Assembly (NCBI RefSeq): GCF_024169245.1
Contig: NZ_JALJWP010000001.1
Location: forward strand, 558,001-622,000
Source: Pseudomonas koreensis
GTDB taxonomy: Bacteria; Pseudomonadota; Gammaproteobacteria; Pseudomonadales; Pseudomonadaceae
Length of the DNA: 64,000 nt
Direction of reading: 5' to 3'
The notes below the pieces were generated by a model. It made no database searches, was not told the DNA's origin, and worked only from the letters and a program-made list of their open reading frames with translations. Positions within the stretch are counted from its first letter, which is position 1. The number at the start of each line of letters is the position of its first letter. Of this stretch, positions 24,621-33,421 are shown piece after piece. A program made the translations under genes and the position numbers.

Positions 24621-25271
24621 ATGGGATGGTTTAAAGACTTGCTCGGCACCAGCAATTGGCAGTCCGCTGCGCCAACGACCACTGCCGTCAGCGGCCCACT
24701 GGGCATGGCGCAAGGCAAAGGCGTGCGTTTCGACACGACCTTGTCGCTGCTGCTGGAAGGCTCGACGTCGGTGCGGGTGCCGTTCGATCAAGCGGTGTGG
24801 AGCGCCGGCTGGGTCGATCTCGGCCAGTCCAACAAACTGCATCGCTATTACATGAACGACGAGGATTTCTGGGTGCAGATCCACGTCACCGGCGATGATC
24901 AGGTCGAGTCGGTCACCCTGTTCAATTACCTCAGCTACGTGACGGTCAACAGTGACGCCGAACTGCAGCGTCTGGCCGGCCCCAACAGCCTGATCGGCCT
25001 GCCGACCTACACCCACAACGGTGTCGAATACACCCGCGAATGGGGCACCGAACTGCAACAGACCGAACTGGTGCCAATGACCGAACACGTGGTCAACCCG
25101 GACGAGTCCTACACCATCAAGCACCACGCGATGCTGTATGCCCGCGACACCGGCCTGACCGATCGCCGCGAACTGCTGCTGTTCTCCGTCGAACAGGACG
25201 AAGAAGGCACGGTCAGCCTGAGCACCTCGCTGGGCATTTCGCTGTACACCACTGATTTGAGCGCCATCTAA
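24621..25271 (+). CDS. yjfK: DUF2491 family protein (YjfK-like)
   Basis: A 216-residue, probably cytosolic protein of DUF2491: MGWFKDLLG at the N-terminus, then beta-rich sequence (GKGVRFDTTLSLLLEGSTSV, DEDFWVQIHVTGDDQVESVT, LLLFSVEQDEEGTVSLSTSL). ATG 24621 has AAGGA 8 bases upstream; the open frame extends further but only into repeat DNA. The role is unknown. The family occurs with PspA-like YjfJ and DUF350 proteins, which follow the same order here. It is followed after 15 bases by yjfL. Confidence 0.82.
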   Translation: MGWFKDLLGTSNWQSAAPTTTAVSGPLGMAQGKGVRFDTTLSLLLEGSTSVRVPFDQAVWSAGWVDLGQSNKLHRYYMNDEDFWVQIHVTGDDQVESVTLFNYLSYVTVNSDAELQRLAGPNSLIGLPTYTHNGVEYTREWGTELQQTELVPMTEHVVNPDESYTIKHHAMLYARDTGLTDRRELLLFSVEQDEEGTVSLSTSLGISLYTTDLSAI

Positions 25272-25286
25272 AAAGGAAGTTTTTGC

Positions 25287-25712
25287 ATGCTGGAAGTCTT
25301 GGCCGTTTCCCTGAACAAAACCGCGCTGGTCGGTTTTGTCGTCTACCTGATCGGCGCCGTGTTGCTGTTCATGCTGTTTCAATTCGTCTACACGCGCATC
25401 ACCGCGCACAAGGAATTCGAGCTGATCCGCGCCGGCAATACTGCTGCGGCCATTGCCCTGTCCGGCGCGATCATCGGCTTCGCCATTCCGGCGAGCAACG
25501 TGATCGCCTATTCGGTCAATGTGCTCGACTTCGTGCTATGGGCGGTCATCGCTGCCGTTGTGCAATTGCTGGCATTTGTCGCTACCGGGCTGGTGCTCAA
25601 GGGCACTTCCCAGCGCATCGCCAATGGCGAAGTGGCGGCCGGCATTTATGTGGCCGCCGTGGCGATCAGCGTCGGCATGCTCAATGCCGCGTGCATGACC
25701 CCGTCCCACTGA
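25287..25712 (+). CDS. yjfL: DUF350 membrane protein (YjfL-like)
   Basis: A 141-residue inner-membrane protein with four hydrophobic segments, as in DUF350/UPF0719: ALVGFVVYLIGAVLLFMLFQ (about 12-31), then helices containing AAIALSGAIIGFAIPAS, VLWAVIAAVVQLLAFVATGL and AGIYVAAVAISVGMLNAACM. The repeated short-helix pattern suggests a duplicated two-helix unit. AAGGAAG lies 9 bases before the ATG. The function is unestablished; linkage implies that it works with PspA-like YjfJ at the membrane. Confidence 0.87.
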   Translation: MLEVLAVSLNKTALVGFVVYLIGAVLLFMLFQFVYTRITAHKEFELIRAGNTAAAIALSGAIIGFAIPASNVIAYSVNVLDFVLWAVIAAVVQLLAFVATGLVLKGTSQRIANGEVAAGIYVAAVAISVGMLNAACMTPSH

Positions 25713-25730
25713 CCGGCAGGAAGCCTTGCG

Positions 25731-26426
25731 ATGAAACGCAGCAAATATGTGCAGTTGTCTCTCGCCGCGTCGGTTGCGCTGGCGATTACCGGTGAAGCGG
25801 CGGCGCTTGATCAGCAGCGCAATTTCCCCAGCGTTGAACAGTGCGTCGACGCCGAAGTGGCCGCCGATGTCTGCTCCAACGCCTACGTCGCCGCCCTGAA
25901 CGAACACCGACGCATCGCCCCGGCCTACGACGATAAGGCCAAGTGCGACGCAGACTTTGCCGCCGACTGGTGTCAGAAAAATTCCGATGGCCGCTTCGTG
26001 CCCAAACTCGGCGGTTTCAAAGTGCCGCAGAACGGTGAAGAGCCGCAAAATCTGGATGCCATTGCCGATGCGCAGATGCCGGCGGGCGACGCCACCAGCA
26101 GCGCAAGTCACGGCGGCTCGCATTATTCCGGCAGTTCAGGTGGCGGCGGTAATGGCTGGCTGACCGGTTGGCTGATCGGCAATGCGATGAGCAACAACGC
26201 CAATCGCACCGTTTACCGCGATCGCGAAACGCGCCAGCCGTACAATACTTCGACGCAATACCGCAGAGCTGAAACGACCACGCGCAGGCAGCCGGATTAC
26301 GAGAGCAGCAAGAGCAAACCGGTGAACGTTGCTTCGTCGACTTCGCGGGGCGGCTTCGGCAGCCAGTCCAGCGCCCGCAGCGGTTGGGGTGGCTGGGGCA
26401 GCAGTTCCGGACGCTCGAGCAGCTGA
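25731..26426 (+). CDS. yjfM: DUF1190 exported protein (YjfM-like)
   Basis: A 231-residue exported protein. The signal-like N-terminus is KRSKYVQLSLAASVALAITGEAAA. The DUF1190 core has Cys-containing repeats (SVEQCVDAEVAADVCSNAY, KCDADFAADWCQKN), consistent with two disulfides in the periplasm. A His/Gly/Ser-rich middle (HYSGSSGGGGNGWLTGW) follows, then a low-complexity Ser/Gly/Arg tail ending RGGFGSQSSARSGWGGWGSS. Its stop is one base before yjfC. The function is unknown. The disordered tail is a possible surface for interaction or for modification by the adjacent ligase (inference). Confidence 0.85.
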   Translation: MKRSKYVQLSLAASVALAITGEAAALDQQRNFPSVEQCVDAEVAADVCSNAYVAALNEHRRIAPAYDDKAKCDADFAADWCQKNSDGRFVPKLGGFKVPQNGEEPQNLDAIADAQMPAGDATSSASHGGSHYSGSSGGGGNGWLTGWLIGNAMSNNANRTVYRDRETRQPYNTSTQYRRAETTTRRQPDYESSKSKPVNVASSTSRGGFGSQSSARSGWGGWGSSSGRSSS

Positions 26427-26427
26427 C

Positions 26428-27585
26428 ATGAAAAAGATCCACTGCGCCGAGCGCCCCGACTGGAAACACACCGCCGAAAGTCTCGGTTTCCTGTTCCACA
26501 CCATCGACGACGAACCGTACTGGGACGAAAGCGCCTACTACCAGTTCAGCCTCGCGCAGATCGAAAACGATCTCGAAGACCCGACCACCGAACTGCACGA
26601 GATGTGCATGGATCTGGTCGATCGCGTAGTCAACAGCGAGGAGCTGCTGGATCGTCTGAGCATTCCGGCGGCGTACTACGACATGATCCGCACGTCCTGG
26701 CGCGAAGGTCATCCGCACCTGTACGGCCGCATGGACTTTTCCTACGATGGCAACGGCCCGGCAAAACTGCTGGAGCTCAACTACGACACGCCGACCAGCC
26801 TTTACGAAGCGGCGGCATTTCAGTGGGGCTGGCTGGAGCAGTGCATCGAGCGCGGCACGCTGCCAGCGCATGCCGACCAGTTCAACAGCATCGACACCAG
26901 GCTGCACCAGGCCTTCGCCGAATTGCAGTTGAAGCGGCCGTTCTACTTCGCTTCGATGAAGGATTCGGTCGAAGACAAAGGCACCACTGACTACTTGCGG
27001 TTGATCGCGGAAAAGGTCGGCATCGAATCACGCCACATCGATATCGAAGACATCGGCCTGACGGCTGAAGGTCGTTTCGTCGATCTGCAGGATCGCTGGA
27101 TCCCGCACCTGTTCAAGCTGCACGCCTGGGAATTCATCTTCCACGAACCGTTCGGCGCGGCGATCGCCGAGTGCGATACGCAGTTTTTCGAACCGGCGTG
27201 GAAGGCGATTCTGTCGAACAAAGGGGTGCTGCCGTTGCTGTGGGAGTTGCACCAAGGCCATCCGAATCTGCTCGCTGCGCACCTTGATCCGAATCCGCAG
27301 AGCGCGGTGCCGAAGGGCTGGGTGCGCAAGCCGTTCTTTTCCCGGGAAGGTGCCAACATCGAGTTGCAAACGACGGAAGGTCTGATCGTCAAAGAGGACG
27401 GGCCTTACACCGATGCGCCGTTCATCCTGCAGGAGTTCGCGCCGCTGCCGAAGTTTGGCGACAGCTACACGCTGATTGGCTCGTGGGTGATTGGTGATGA
27501 GGCGGCGGGGATTGGTGTGCGTGAGGACGATAGTCTGATCACCAAGGATTCCAGTCGCTTCCTGCCGCACCTGATCCTCGACTGA
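26428..27585 (+). CDS. yjfC: Glutathionylspermidine synthase-type ATP-grasp ligase (YjfC-like)
   Basis: A 385-residue protein matching the C-terminal synthetase (ATP-grasp) domain of E. coli Gsp, without the N-terminal CHAP amidase domain. Family segments include MDFSYDGNGPAKLLELNYDTP, FEPAWKAILSNKG, KPFFSREGANIEL, VKEDGPYTDAPFILQEFAPLP and GSWVIGDEAAGIGVREDD. Gsp joins glutathione to spermidine using ATP. In this cluster the true substrates are unknown, and comparative studies have proposed peptide- or amine-type ligation to proteins or lipids. The ATG follows the yjfM stop by one base. It ends the cluster, with a perfect inverted repeat 13 bases downstream. Confidence 0.85.
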   Translation: MKKIHCAERPDWKHTAESLGFLFHTIDDEPYWDESAYYQFSLAQIENDLEDPTTELHEMCMDLVDRVVNSEELLDRLSIPAAYYDMIRTSWREGHPHLYGRMDFSYDGNGPAKLLELNYDTPTSLYEAAAFQWGWLEQCIERGTLPAHADQFNSIDTRLHQAFAELQLKRPFYFASMKDSVEDKGTTDYLRLIAEKVGIESRHIDIEDIGLTAEGRFVDLQDRWIPHLFKLHAWEFIFHEPFGAAIAECDTQFFEPAWKAILSNKGVLPLLWELHQGHPNLLAAHLDPNPQSAVPKGWVRKPFFSREGANIELQTTEGLIVKEDGPYTDAPFILQEFAPLPKFGDSYTLIGSWVIGDEAAGIGVREDDSLITKDSSRFLPHLILD

Positions 27586-27597
27586 AACAATTCCCCA

Positions 27598-27692
27598 TGT
27601 AGGAGCTGACGAGTGCAACGAGGCTGCGATCTTTTGATCTTCAGAAGCAACGTCAAAAGATCGCAGCCTCGTTGCACTCGTCAGCTCCTACA
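27598..27692. repeat. Perfect 40-bp inverted repeat, family B, copy 2
   Basis: Arms at 27598-27637 and 27653-27692 are perfectly complementary over 40 bases and nearly identical to 2120-2215. It lies after yjfC and before the ssb terminator, between convergent genes. Confidence 0.9.
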
Positions 27693-27724
27693 GGTCCTCG
27701 GGGGCGGCGCTGATTTTGCCTCAC

Positions 27725-27759
27725 AAAAAAGGCCCGTCGTTTAAGCGACGGGCCTTTTT
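27725..27759. terminator. Bidirectional terminator between yjfC and ssb
   Basis: The stem AAAAAAGGCCCGTCG / CGACGGGCCTTTTT with a TTTAAG loop has T-runs on both strands. It lies 26 bases past the ssb stop. Confidence 0.9.
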
Positions 27760-27784
27760 CATTCAAGACGGTTACAGCGGCAAA

Positions 27785-28306
27785 TCAGAACGGAATATCG
27801 TCATCGAAGCTGTCGAAATCCGGAGCCGGTTGCGGTGCGGCCTGCTGCGGCGCTGGTGGAGCCGAACGCTGCTGCGGAGCCGACTGCTGCGGGCGCGGTG
27901 CCTGCTGACGTGGCGCCTGCTGCTGGTAGTTGTTGCCGCCGCCTTGCTGATCGCCCTGTTGTGGACGGCCGCCGAGCAGTTGCATGGTGCCTTGCATGTC
28001 GACCACGATTTCAGTGGTGTAACGCTTGATGCCGTCCTTTTCCCACTCGCGGGTCTGCAGCTTGCCTTCGATGTAGACCTGCGAACCCTTGCGCAGGTAT
28101 TCGCCAGCGATCTCGGCAACCTTGCCGAACATCGACACACGGTGCCACTCGGTCTTCTCGACCTTCTGACCGGTCTGCTTGTCGGTCCATTGTTCGCTGG
28201 TGGCCAGACTCAGGTTGGTCACGGCATTACCGTTAGGCAGGTAGCGAACTTCGGGATCCTGGCCGCAAGTGCCGACCAATATGACTTTGTTAACCCCACG
28301 GGCCAT
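27785..28306 (-). CDS. ssb: Single-stranded DNA-binding protein SSB
   Basis: A 173-residue SSB. The OB fold (about residues 1-110) opens [22 protein letters not shown] and contains [20 protein letters not shown] and [15 protein letters not shown] Gln/Pro/Ala-rich linker follows, then the acidic C-terminal tip [11 protein letters not shown] that recruits repair and replication partners. It binds ssDNA as a tetramer. It follows the MFS gene by 9 bases and is probably cotranscribed with it; uvrA is divergent beyond. A strong terminator follows. Confidence 0.97.
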   Translation of the reverse strand: MARGVNKVILVGTCGQDPEVRYLPNGNAVTNLSLATSEQWTDKQTGQKVEKTEWHRVSMFGKVAEIAGEYLRKGSQVYIEGKLQTREWEKDGIKRYTTEIVVDMQGTMQLLGGRPQQGDQQGGGNNYQQQAPRQQAPRPQQSAPQQRSAPPAPQQAAPQPAPDFDSFDDDIPF

Positions 28307-28315
28307 AACGTTCTC

Positions 28316-29713
28316 CTAAGCGTCGCACGCAGCCCCGGCCGGGTTGTTGACCAGGCGTTCGAGGGTGGTGCGATCCACTAATTCTTTGTCCAGTTTGATG
28401 TAAACAGCCGCCTCTTCGGCGACTATCACTGCATCTGTTACCCCTACCAGGGCCTTGAGGCGCTCGACCAGACCCGCTTCGCGGATCGCTTCGGGCGACA
28501 ACGGCAAGCGCAGGCTCGTCACGTAGGGAGGTTCGCGCATGGTAACAGCAAAGGCCAGCCAAAGTGCAGCCAGCGCGGCGCATCCGAGGAACACAACCGA
28601 CAGACCGCCATGCTGGAACAACCAGCCGCCGAGTATTCCGCCGAGTGCCGACCCGAGGAACTGGCTGGTGGAGTACACGCCCATGGCCGTGCCCTTGCCG
28701 CCTGCCGGTGAAACCTTGCTGATCAGCGACGGCAACGATGCCTCGAGCAGATTGAACGCGGTGAAGAACACCACCGTGCCGATCACCAGAGCGCGCAGGC
28801 TGTCGCCGAACTGCCAGAAGAATAGTTCAGTCAGCATCAGTGTCATGACGGCGCCGAGCAAAACTCGTTTCATTTTGCGTCGCTTCTCGCCGTAGATGAT
28901 GAAAGGGATCATGGCGAAGAAAGAAATCAGCAGCGCGGTGAGGTAGACCCACCAGTGCTGCTCCTTGGGCAGGCCGGCCTTTGTGACCAGCGCCAGCGGC
29001 AAGGCAACGAAGCTCGACATCAACATGGCATGTAACACAAAGATGCCTAGATCCAGGCGCAGCAGGTCCGGGTGTTTGAGCGTCGGCATCAGTGCCTGCC
29101 GCGCCACGCCCGATTCACGATGCTGCAACGGCCCAGTGGACTGCGGCACCATGAACATGATGATCAGGATGCCGACCAGCGCCATGGCGCCAGTGGCAAG
29201 GAACAGCCCAGACAGCCCGAACGCACTGGTCAACAACGGGCCGACGACCATGGCCACGGCGAACGACAGGCCGATGGTCATGCCAATCATGGCCATGGCT
29301 TTGGTGCGATGCTGTTCGCGGGTCAGGTCGGAAAGCAGCGCCATGACCGCCGCGGAAATCGCCCCGGCACCCTGCAGGATCCGCCCGGCGATCACGCCCC
29401 AGATCGAATCGGCCTGCGACGCGAGAACACTGCCAAGAGCGAAGACGATCAGCCCGAGATAAATCACCGGTCGACGACCTATGCGATCCGAAATGATCCC
29501 GAACGGGATCTGGAAAATCGCCTGGGTCAGACCGTAAGCGCCAATCGCCAGCCCGATCAGGGCCGGGGTCGCTCCCGCCAGATCCATGCCATAGGTCGCC
29601 AGCACCGGCAACACCATGAACATGCCAAGCATACGGAAGGCGAACACCAGGGCCAGACCGCTCGCCGCGCGGGTCTCGCTGCCACTCATGCGTTCGCTGT
29701 GGGGATCGTGCAT
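28316..29713 (-). CDS. Major facilitator superfamily transporter with C-terminal soluble domain
   Basis: A 465-residue, 12-helix MFS drug/H+ antiporter-type protein. The cytoplasmic A-like loop is GIISDRIGRRPVIYLGL, and a conserved helix contains GRILQGAGAISAAVMALLSD. After the last helix, about 60 residues (from LRLPLSPEAIREAGLVERLK to the end) form a small ferredoxin/HMA-like extension. ATG 29713 has GAGG 8 bases upstream. The gene sits between ssb and divergent uvrA, as in P. aeruginosa (PA4233, from memory). The substrate is unknown. Confidence 0.88.
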   Translation of the reverse strand: MHDPHSERMSGSETRAASGLALVFAFRMLGMFMVLPVLATYGMDLAGATPALIGLAIGAYGLTQAIFQIPFGIISDRIGRRPVIYLGLIVFALGSVLASQADSIWGVIAGRILQGAGAISAAVMALLSDLTREQHRTKAMAMIGMTIGLSFAVAMVVGPLLTSAFGLSGLFLATGAMALVGILIIMFMVPQSTGPLQHRESGVARQALMPTLKHPDLLRLDLGIFVLHAMLMSSFVALPLALVTKAGLPKEQHWWVYLTALLISFFAMIPFIIYGEKRRKMKRVLLGAVMTLMLTELFFWQFGDSLRALVIGTVVFFTAFNLLEASLPSLISKVSPAGGKGTAMGVYSTSQFLGSALGGILGGWLFQHGGLSVVFLGCAALAALWLAFAVTMREPPYVTSLRLPLSPEAIREAGLVERLKALVGVTDAVIVAEEAAVYIKLDKELVDRTTLERLVNNPAGAACDA

Positions 29714-29904
29714 GGAAAAACCTCGTGTGAACCGGCGGCGATTCTACCAGTCCCATCGGAAGACGGGGTATATCGCGACGCTATGACGCGTATAGATGAA
29801 ACTCTCTTCATGAACGGCAAAAGGCCCTTCGTTGGATAGTGTGCATCCATCCAGTGTTTGCCCGTATACTCCTACGTTTTCGACGCCCGCCAAGCGAGGC
29901 CACT

Positions 29905-32739
29905 TTGGACAAGATCCTGATACGTGGGGCCCGTACCCACAACCTGAAGAACATCGACCTGACCCTGCCGCGGGACAAACTGATCGTCATCACCGGCCTG
30001 TCCGGATCCGGCAAGTCGTCCCTGGCGTTCGACACGCTGTATGCCGAAGGTCAGCGCCGCTATGTCGAATCGCTGTCGGCCTACGCCCGGCAGTTCCTGT
30101 CGATGATGGAAAAACCCGACGTCGACACCATCGAAGGCCTGTCGCCAGCGATCTCCATCGAACAGAAGTCGACCTCGCATAACCCGCGTTCCACGGTCGG
30201 CACCATCACCGAAATCTACGACTATCTGCGCTTGCTCTACGCCCGCGTGGGTACGCCGCGTTGCCCGGATCACGACATCCCGCTGGAGGCGCAGACCGTC
30301 AGCCAGATGGTCGATCTGGTACTGGCGCAGCCGGAAGGCAGCAAACTGATGCTGCTGGCGCCGGTGATCCGCGAACGCAAAGGCGAACACCTTTCGGTCT
30401 TTGAAGAGCTGCGTGCACAAGGTTTCGTTCGCGCCCGGGTCAACGGGCGCATTTGCGAACTCGACGAGTTGCCGAAGCTGGATAAACAGAAGAAGCACTC
30501 GATTGACGTGATCGTCGACCGCTTCAAGGTTCGCGCCGATCTGCAGCAGCGGCTGGCCGAATCCTTCGAGACCGCGCTGAAACTGGCCGACGGCATCGCG
30601 CTGGTCGCGCCGATGGACGACGAGCCGGGTGAAGAAATGATCTTCTCCGCACGCTTCGCCTGCCCGATCTGCGGCCATGCGATCAGCGAGCTGGAACCCA
30701 AGCTGTTTTCCTTCAACAACCCGGCCGGCGCCTGCCCGACCTGCGATGGCCTGGGTGTGAAGCAGTTCTTCGACATCAAGCGTCTGGTCAACGGCGAGCT
30801 GACCCTGGCCGAGGGCGCGATACGCGGCTGGGACCGGCGCAACGTCTATTATTTCCAGATGCTCGGCTCACTCGCCTCGCACTACAAGTTCAGCCTGGAC
30901 AAGCCCTTCAACGACCTGAGCACCGAGCAGCAGAAGTTCATCCTGCACGGCAGCGGCTCGCAGAACGTTGACTTCAAATACCTGAATGACCGGGGCGACA
31001 TCGTCAAACGCTCGCACCCGTTCGAAGGCATCGTGCCCAATCTGGAGCGCCGTTACCGCGAAACCGAATCGGCAAGCGTGCGCGAGGAGCTGGCCAAGTT
31101 CCTCAGCCACCAGGCCTGCCCGGATTGCCGTGGCACGCGTCTGCGTCGCGAAGCGCGGCACGTCTGGGTTGGTGAGAAAACCCTGCCGGCAGTGACTAAT
31201 CTGCCGATCGGCGATGCCTGCGAATATTTCGGCGCGCTGAAGATGACCGGTCGGCGTGGCGAGATCGCCGACAAGATTCTCAAGGAAATTCGCGAGCGTC
31301 TGCAGTTTCTGGTCAATGTCGGCCTCGACTACCTGTCGCTGGATCGCAGCGCCGACACACTCTCCGGTGGCGAGGCGCAGCGGATTCGTCTGGCCAGCCA
31401 GATTGGCGCAGGTCTGGTAGGGGTTCTGTACATCCTTGATGAGCCGTCCATTGGCCTGCACCAACGCGATAACGACCGACTGCTGGGCACGCTCAAGCAT
31501 TTGCGCGATATCGGCAACACGGTGATTGTGGTCGAGCACGATGAGGACGCGATTCGTCTGGCCGACTATGTCGTCGATATCGGCCCGGGCGCGGGCGTGC
31601 ATGGCGGGCAGATTGTCGCCGAAGGCACACCGGACGAAGTGATGGCCCACCCGGATTCGCTCACCGGCAAATACCTGTCCGGTCGGGTGAAAATCGAAGT
31701 GCCGGCCAAACGCACGCCACGCAACAAGAAGCTCAACCTGTCGCTCAAAGGTGCGCGCGGCAACAACCTGCGCAATGTCGATCTGGACATCCCGATCGGC
31801 CTGCTGACCTGCGTGACCGGCGTATCCGGTTCGGGCAAATCGACGCTGATCAACAACACGCTGTTCCCGCTGAGCGCTACGGCACTCAACGGTGCGACCA
31901 CGCTGGAAGCAGCAGCACACGACAGCATCAAAGGGCTGGAACATCTCGACAAAGTCGTCGACATCGACCAGAGCCCGATCGGTCGTACGCCGCGCTCCAA
32001 CCCCGCGACCTACACCGGGCTGTTCACGCCGATCCGCGAACTGTTCGCCGGCGTGCCCGAGTCGCGCTCCCGTGGTTACGGCCCTGGACGGTTCTCGTTC
32101 AACGTCAAGGGCGGTCGCTGCGAGGCGTGTCAGGGCGATGGCCTGATCAAGGTGGAAATGCACTTCCTGCCGGACATCTACGTGCCGTGCGACGTGTGCA
32201 AGAGCAAGCGCTACAACCGCGAAACCCTTGAGATCAAGTACAAGGGCAAGAACATCCACGAAACCCTCGAAATGACCATCGAGGAAGCGCGGGAGTTCTT
32301 CGACGCGGTGCCAGCGCTGGCGCGCAAGCTGCAGACGCTGATGGATGTCGGCCTGTCGTACATCAAACTCGGGCAGTCGGCGACGACCCTGTCCGGCGGT
32401 GAAGCACAGCGGGTCAAGTTGTCGCGCGAGCTGTCCAAGCGCGATACCGGCAAGACCCTGTATATCCTCGATGAGCCGACTACCGGTCTGCACTTTGCGG
32501 ATATCCAGCAGTTGCTCGACGTTCTGCATCGCCTGCGCGATCACGGCAACACAGTGGTAGTGATCGAGCACAACCTCGATGTGATCAAAACCGCTGACTG
32601 GCTGGTGGACCTCGGTCCAGAGGGCGGTTCCAAGGGCGGTCAGATCATTGCAACCGGTACACCGGAGGAAGTCGCCGAGATGAAGCAATCTCACACCGGC
32701 CATTACCTCAAGCCGTTGCTGATCCGCGACCGGGCTTAA
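29905..32739 (+). CDS. uvrA: Excinuclease ABC subunit A
   Basis: A 944-residue UvrA, the damage sensor of nucleotide excision repair. TTG 29905 is chosen as start because GAGG lies 5 bases upstream and the sequence then begins [18 protein letters not shown], the family N-terminus. Two ABC modules are visible: Walker [16 protein letters not shown] and [10 protein letters not shown]; signatures [16 protein letters not shown] and [15 protein letters not shown]. Zinc-binding cysteine pairs occur in CPICGH/CPTCDG and CEACQG/CDVCKS. A TATACT box at 29865-29870 could be its -10. No convincing LexA box was found. Confidence 0.97.
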   Translation: MDKILIRGARTHNLKNIDLTLPRDKLIVITGLSGSGKSSLAFDTLYAEGQRRYVESLSAYARQFLSMMEKPDVDTIEGLSPAISIEQKSTSHNPRSTVGTITEIYDYLRLLYARVGTPRCPDHDIPLEAQTVSQMVDLVLAQPEGSKLMLLAPVIRERKGEHLSVFEELRAQGFVRARVNGRICELDELPKLDKQKKHSIDVIVDRFKVRADLQQRLAESFETALKLADGIALVAPMDDEPGEEMIFSARFACPICGHAISELEPKLFSFNNPAGACPTCDGLGVKQFFDIKRLVNGELTLAEGAIRGWDRRNVYYFQMLGSLASHYKFSLDKPFNDLSTEQQKFILHGSGSQNVDFKYLNDRGDIVKRSHPFEGIVPNLERRYRETESASVREELAKFLSHQACPDCRGTRLRREARHVWVGEKTLPAVTNLPIGDACEYFGALKMTGRRGEIADKILKEIRERLQFLVNVGLDYLSLDRSADTLSGGEAQRIRLASQIGAGLVGVLYILDEPSIGLHQRDNDRLLGTLKHLRDIGNTVIVVEHDEDAIRLADYVVDIGPGAGVHGGQIVAEGTPDEVMAHPDSLTGKYLSGRVKIEVPAKRTPRNKKLNLSLKGARGNNLRNVDLDIPIGLLTCVTGVSGSGKSTLINNTLFPLSATALNGATTLEAAAHDSIKGLEHLDKVVDIDQSPIGRTPRSNPATYTGLFTPIRELFAGVPESRSRGYGPGRFSFNVKGGRCEACQGDGLIKVEMHFLPDIYVPCDVCKSKRYNRETLEIKYKGKNIHETLEMTIEEAREFFDAVPALARKLQTLMDVGLSYIKLGQSATTLSGGEAQRVKLSRELSKRDTGKTLYILDEPTTGLHFADIQQLLDVLHRLRDHGNTVVVIEHNLDVIKTADWLVDLGPEGGSKGGQIIATGTPEEVAEMKQSHTGHYLKPLLIRDRA

Positions 32740-32751
32740 CCGCCCGGCATG

Positions 32752-32790
32752 AAAAAGCCCCTGTCACCGTTGAAGTGACAGGGGCTTTTT
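32752..32790. terminator. Bidirectional terminator between uvrA and the ferritin gene
   Basis: A 16-bp stem, AAAAAGCCCCTGTCAC / GTGACAGGGGCTTTTT, around CGTTGAA. T-runs on both strands serve convergent uvrA and the ferritin gene. Confidence 0.93.
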
Positions 32791-32804
32791 TGTAGCCATT
32801 GCAA

Positions 32805-33272
32805 TCAGGACGCGTGGGATTGCAGGTAGTTCTCAAGACCGATCAGTTTGATCAGGCCCAACTGCTTTTCCAGCCAGTAGGTGTGGTCTTCTTCGGTGTC
32901 GTTGAGCTGAACCCGCAGAATCTCGCGGCTGACATAATCCTGGTGCTGCTCGCAGAGTTCGATACCCTTGCACAGGGCAGCGCGGACTTTGTATTCGAGG
33001 CGCAGATCGGCTTCGAGCATCTCCGGCACCGTAGTGCCGACATCCAGATCATCCGGACGCATGCGCGGCGTGCCTTCGAGCATCAGGATCCGCCGCATCA
33101 ATGCATCGGCGTGGCCTGCTTCTTCTTCCATCTCGTGGTTGATGCGCTCGTAGAGCTTGGTGAACCCCCAGTCCTCATACATCCGCGAATGAACGAAATA
33201 TTGGTCACGCGCGGCCAGTTCGCCGGTCAGCAACGTATTGAGGTAATCGATTACATCTGGGTGGCCTTGCAT
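32805..33272 (-). CDS. bfr: Bacterioferritin-family ferritin (FtnA/BfrA type)
   Basis: A 155-residue four-helix-bundle ferritin that stores iron as a 24-mer. The ferroxidase ligands are in place: Glu18, Glu51 and His54 (EEEAGHAD), Glu93, and Glu127/His130 (TEEDH). The position equivalent to the heme ligand Met52 of BfrB is Ala (EAGHAD against DEMKHAD), so it should not bind bridging heme. That makes it an FtnA, the protein once named BfrA in P. aeruginosa, which also lies next to katA. ATG 33272 starts [11 protein letters not shown], the usual N-terminus. It shares the strand with katA upstream but is separated by a terminator. Confidence 0.93.
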   Translation of the reverse strand: MQGHPDVIDYLNTLLTGELAARDQYFVHSRMYEDWGFTKLYERINHEMEEEAGHADALMRRILMLEGTPRMRPDDLDVGTTVPEMLEADLRLEYKVRAALCKGIELCEQHQDYVSREILRVQLNDTEEDHTYWLEKQLGLIKLIGLENYLQSHAS

Positions 33273-33385
33273 CGCCCTACATCTCCCTTCCTGAAAGTCT
33301 GTAGTTTGAACCAACCTGACCGTTAGGTCACCCGTCTGGCGCAATAAAAGCGAAGACAATCTGAGAAAAGCAGGCCAAATAACGC

Positions 33386-33410
33386 AAAAACCGCCCAAAT
33401 GAGGGCGGTT
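33386..33410 (-). terminator. katA terminator
   Basis: The stem AACCGCCC / GGGCGGTT is followed, in the minus direction, by TTTTTGCG. It lies 12 bases past the katA stop. Confidence 0.88.
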
Positions 33411-33421
33411 CTGCTTCTCGT

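Noticed and set aside
216..27692. Recurrent short repeats as a possible CRISPR array
   Set aside because: They are isolated inverted pairs spread over 27 kb without regular spacers or cas genes.
29714..29904. Possible LexA/SOS box between the MFS gene and uvrA
   Set aside because: No CTGT-N8-ACAG match; the best sequence keeps only part of one half-site.
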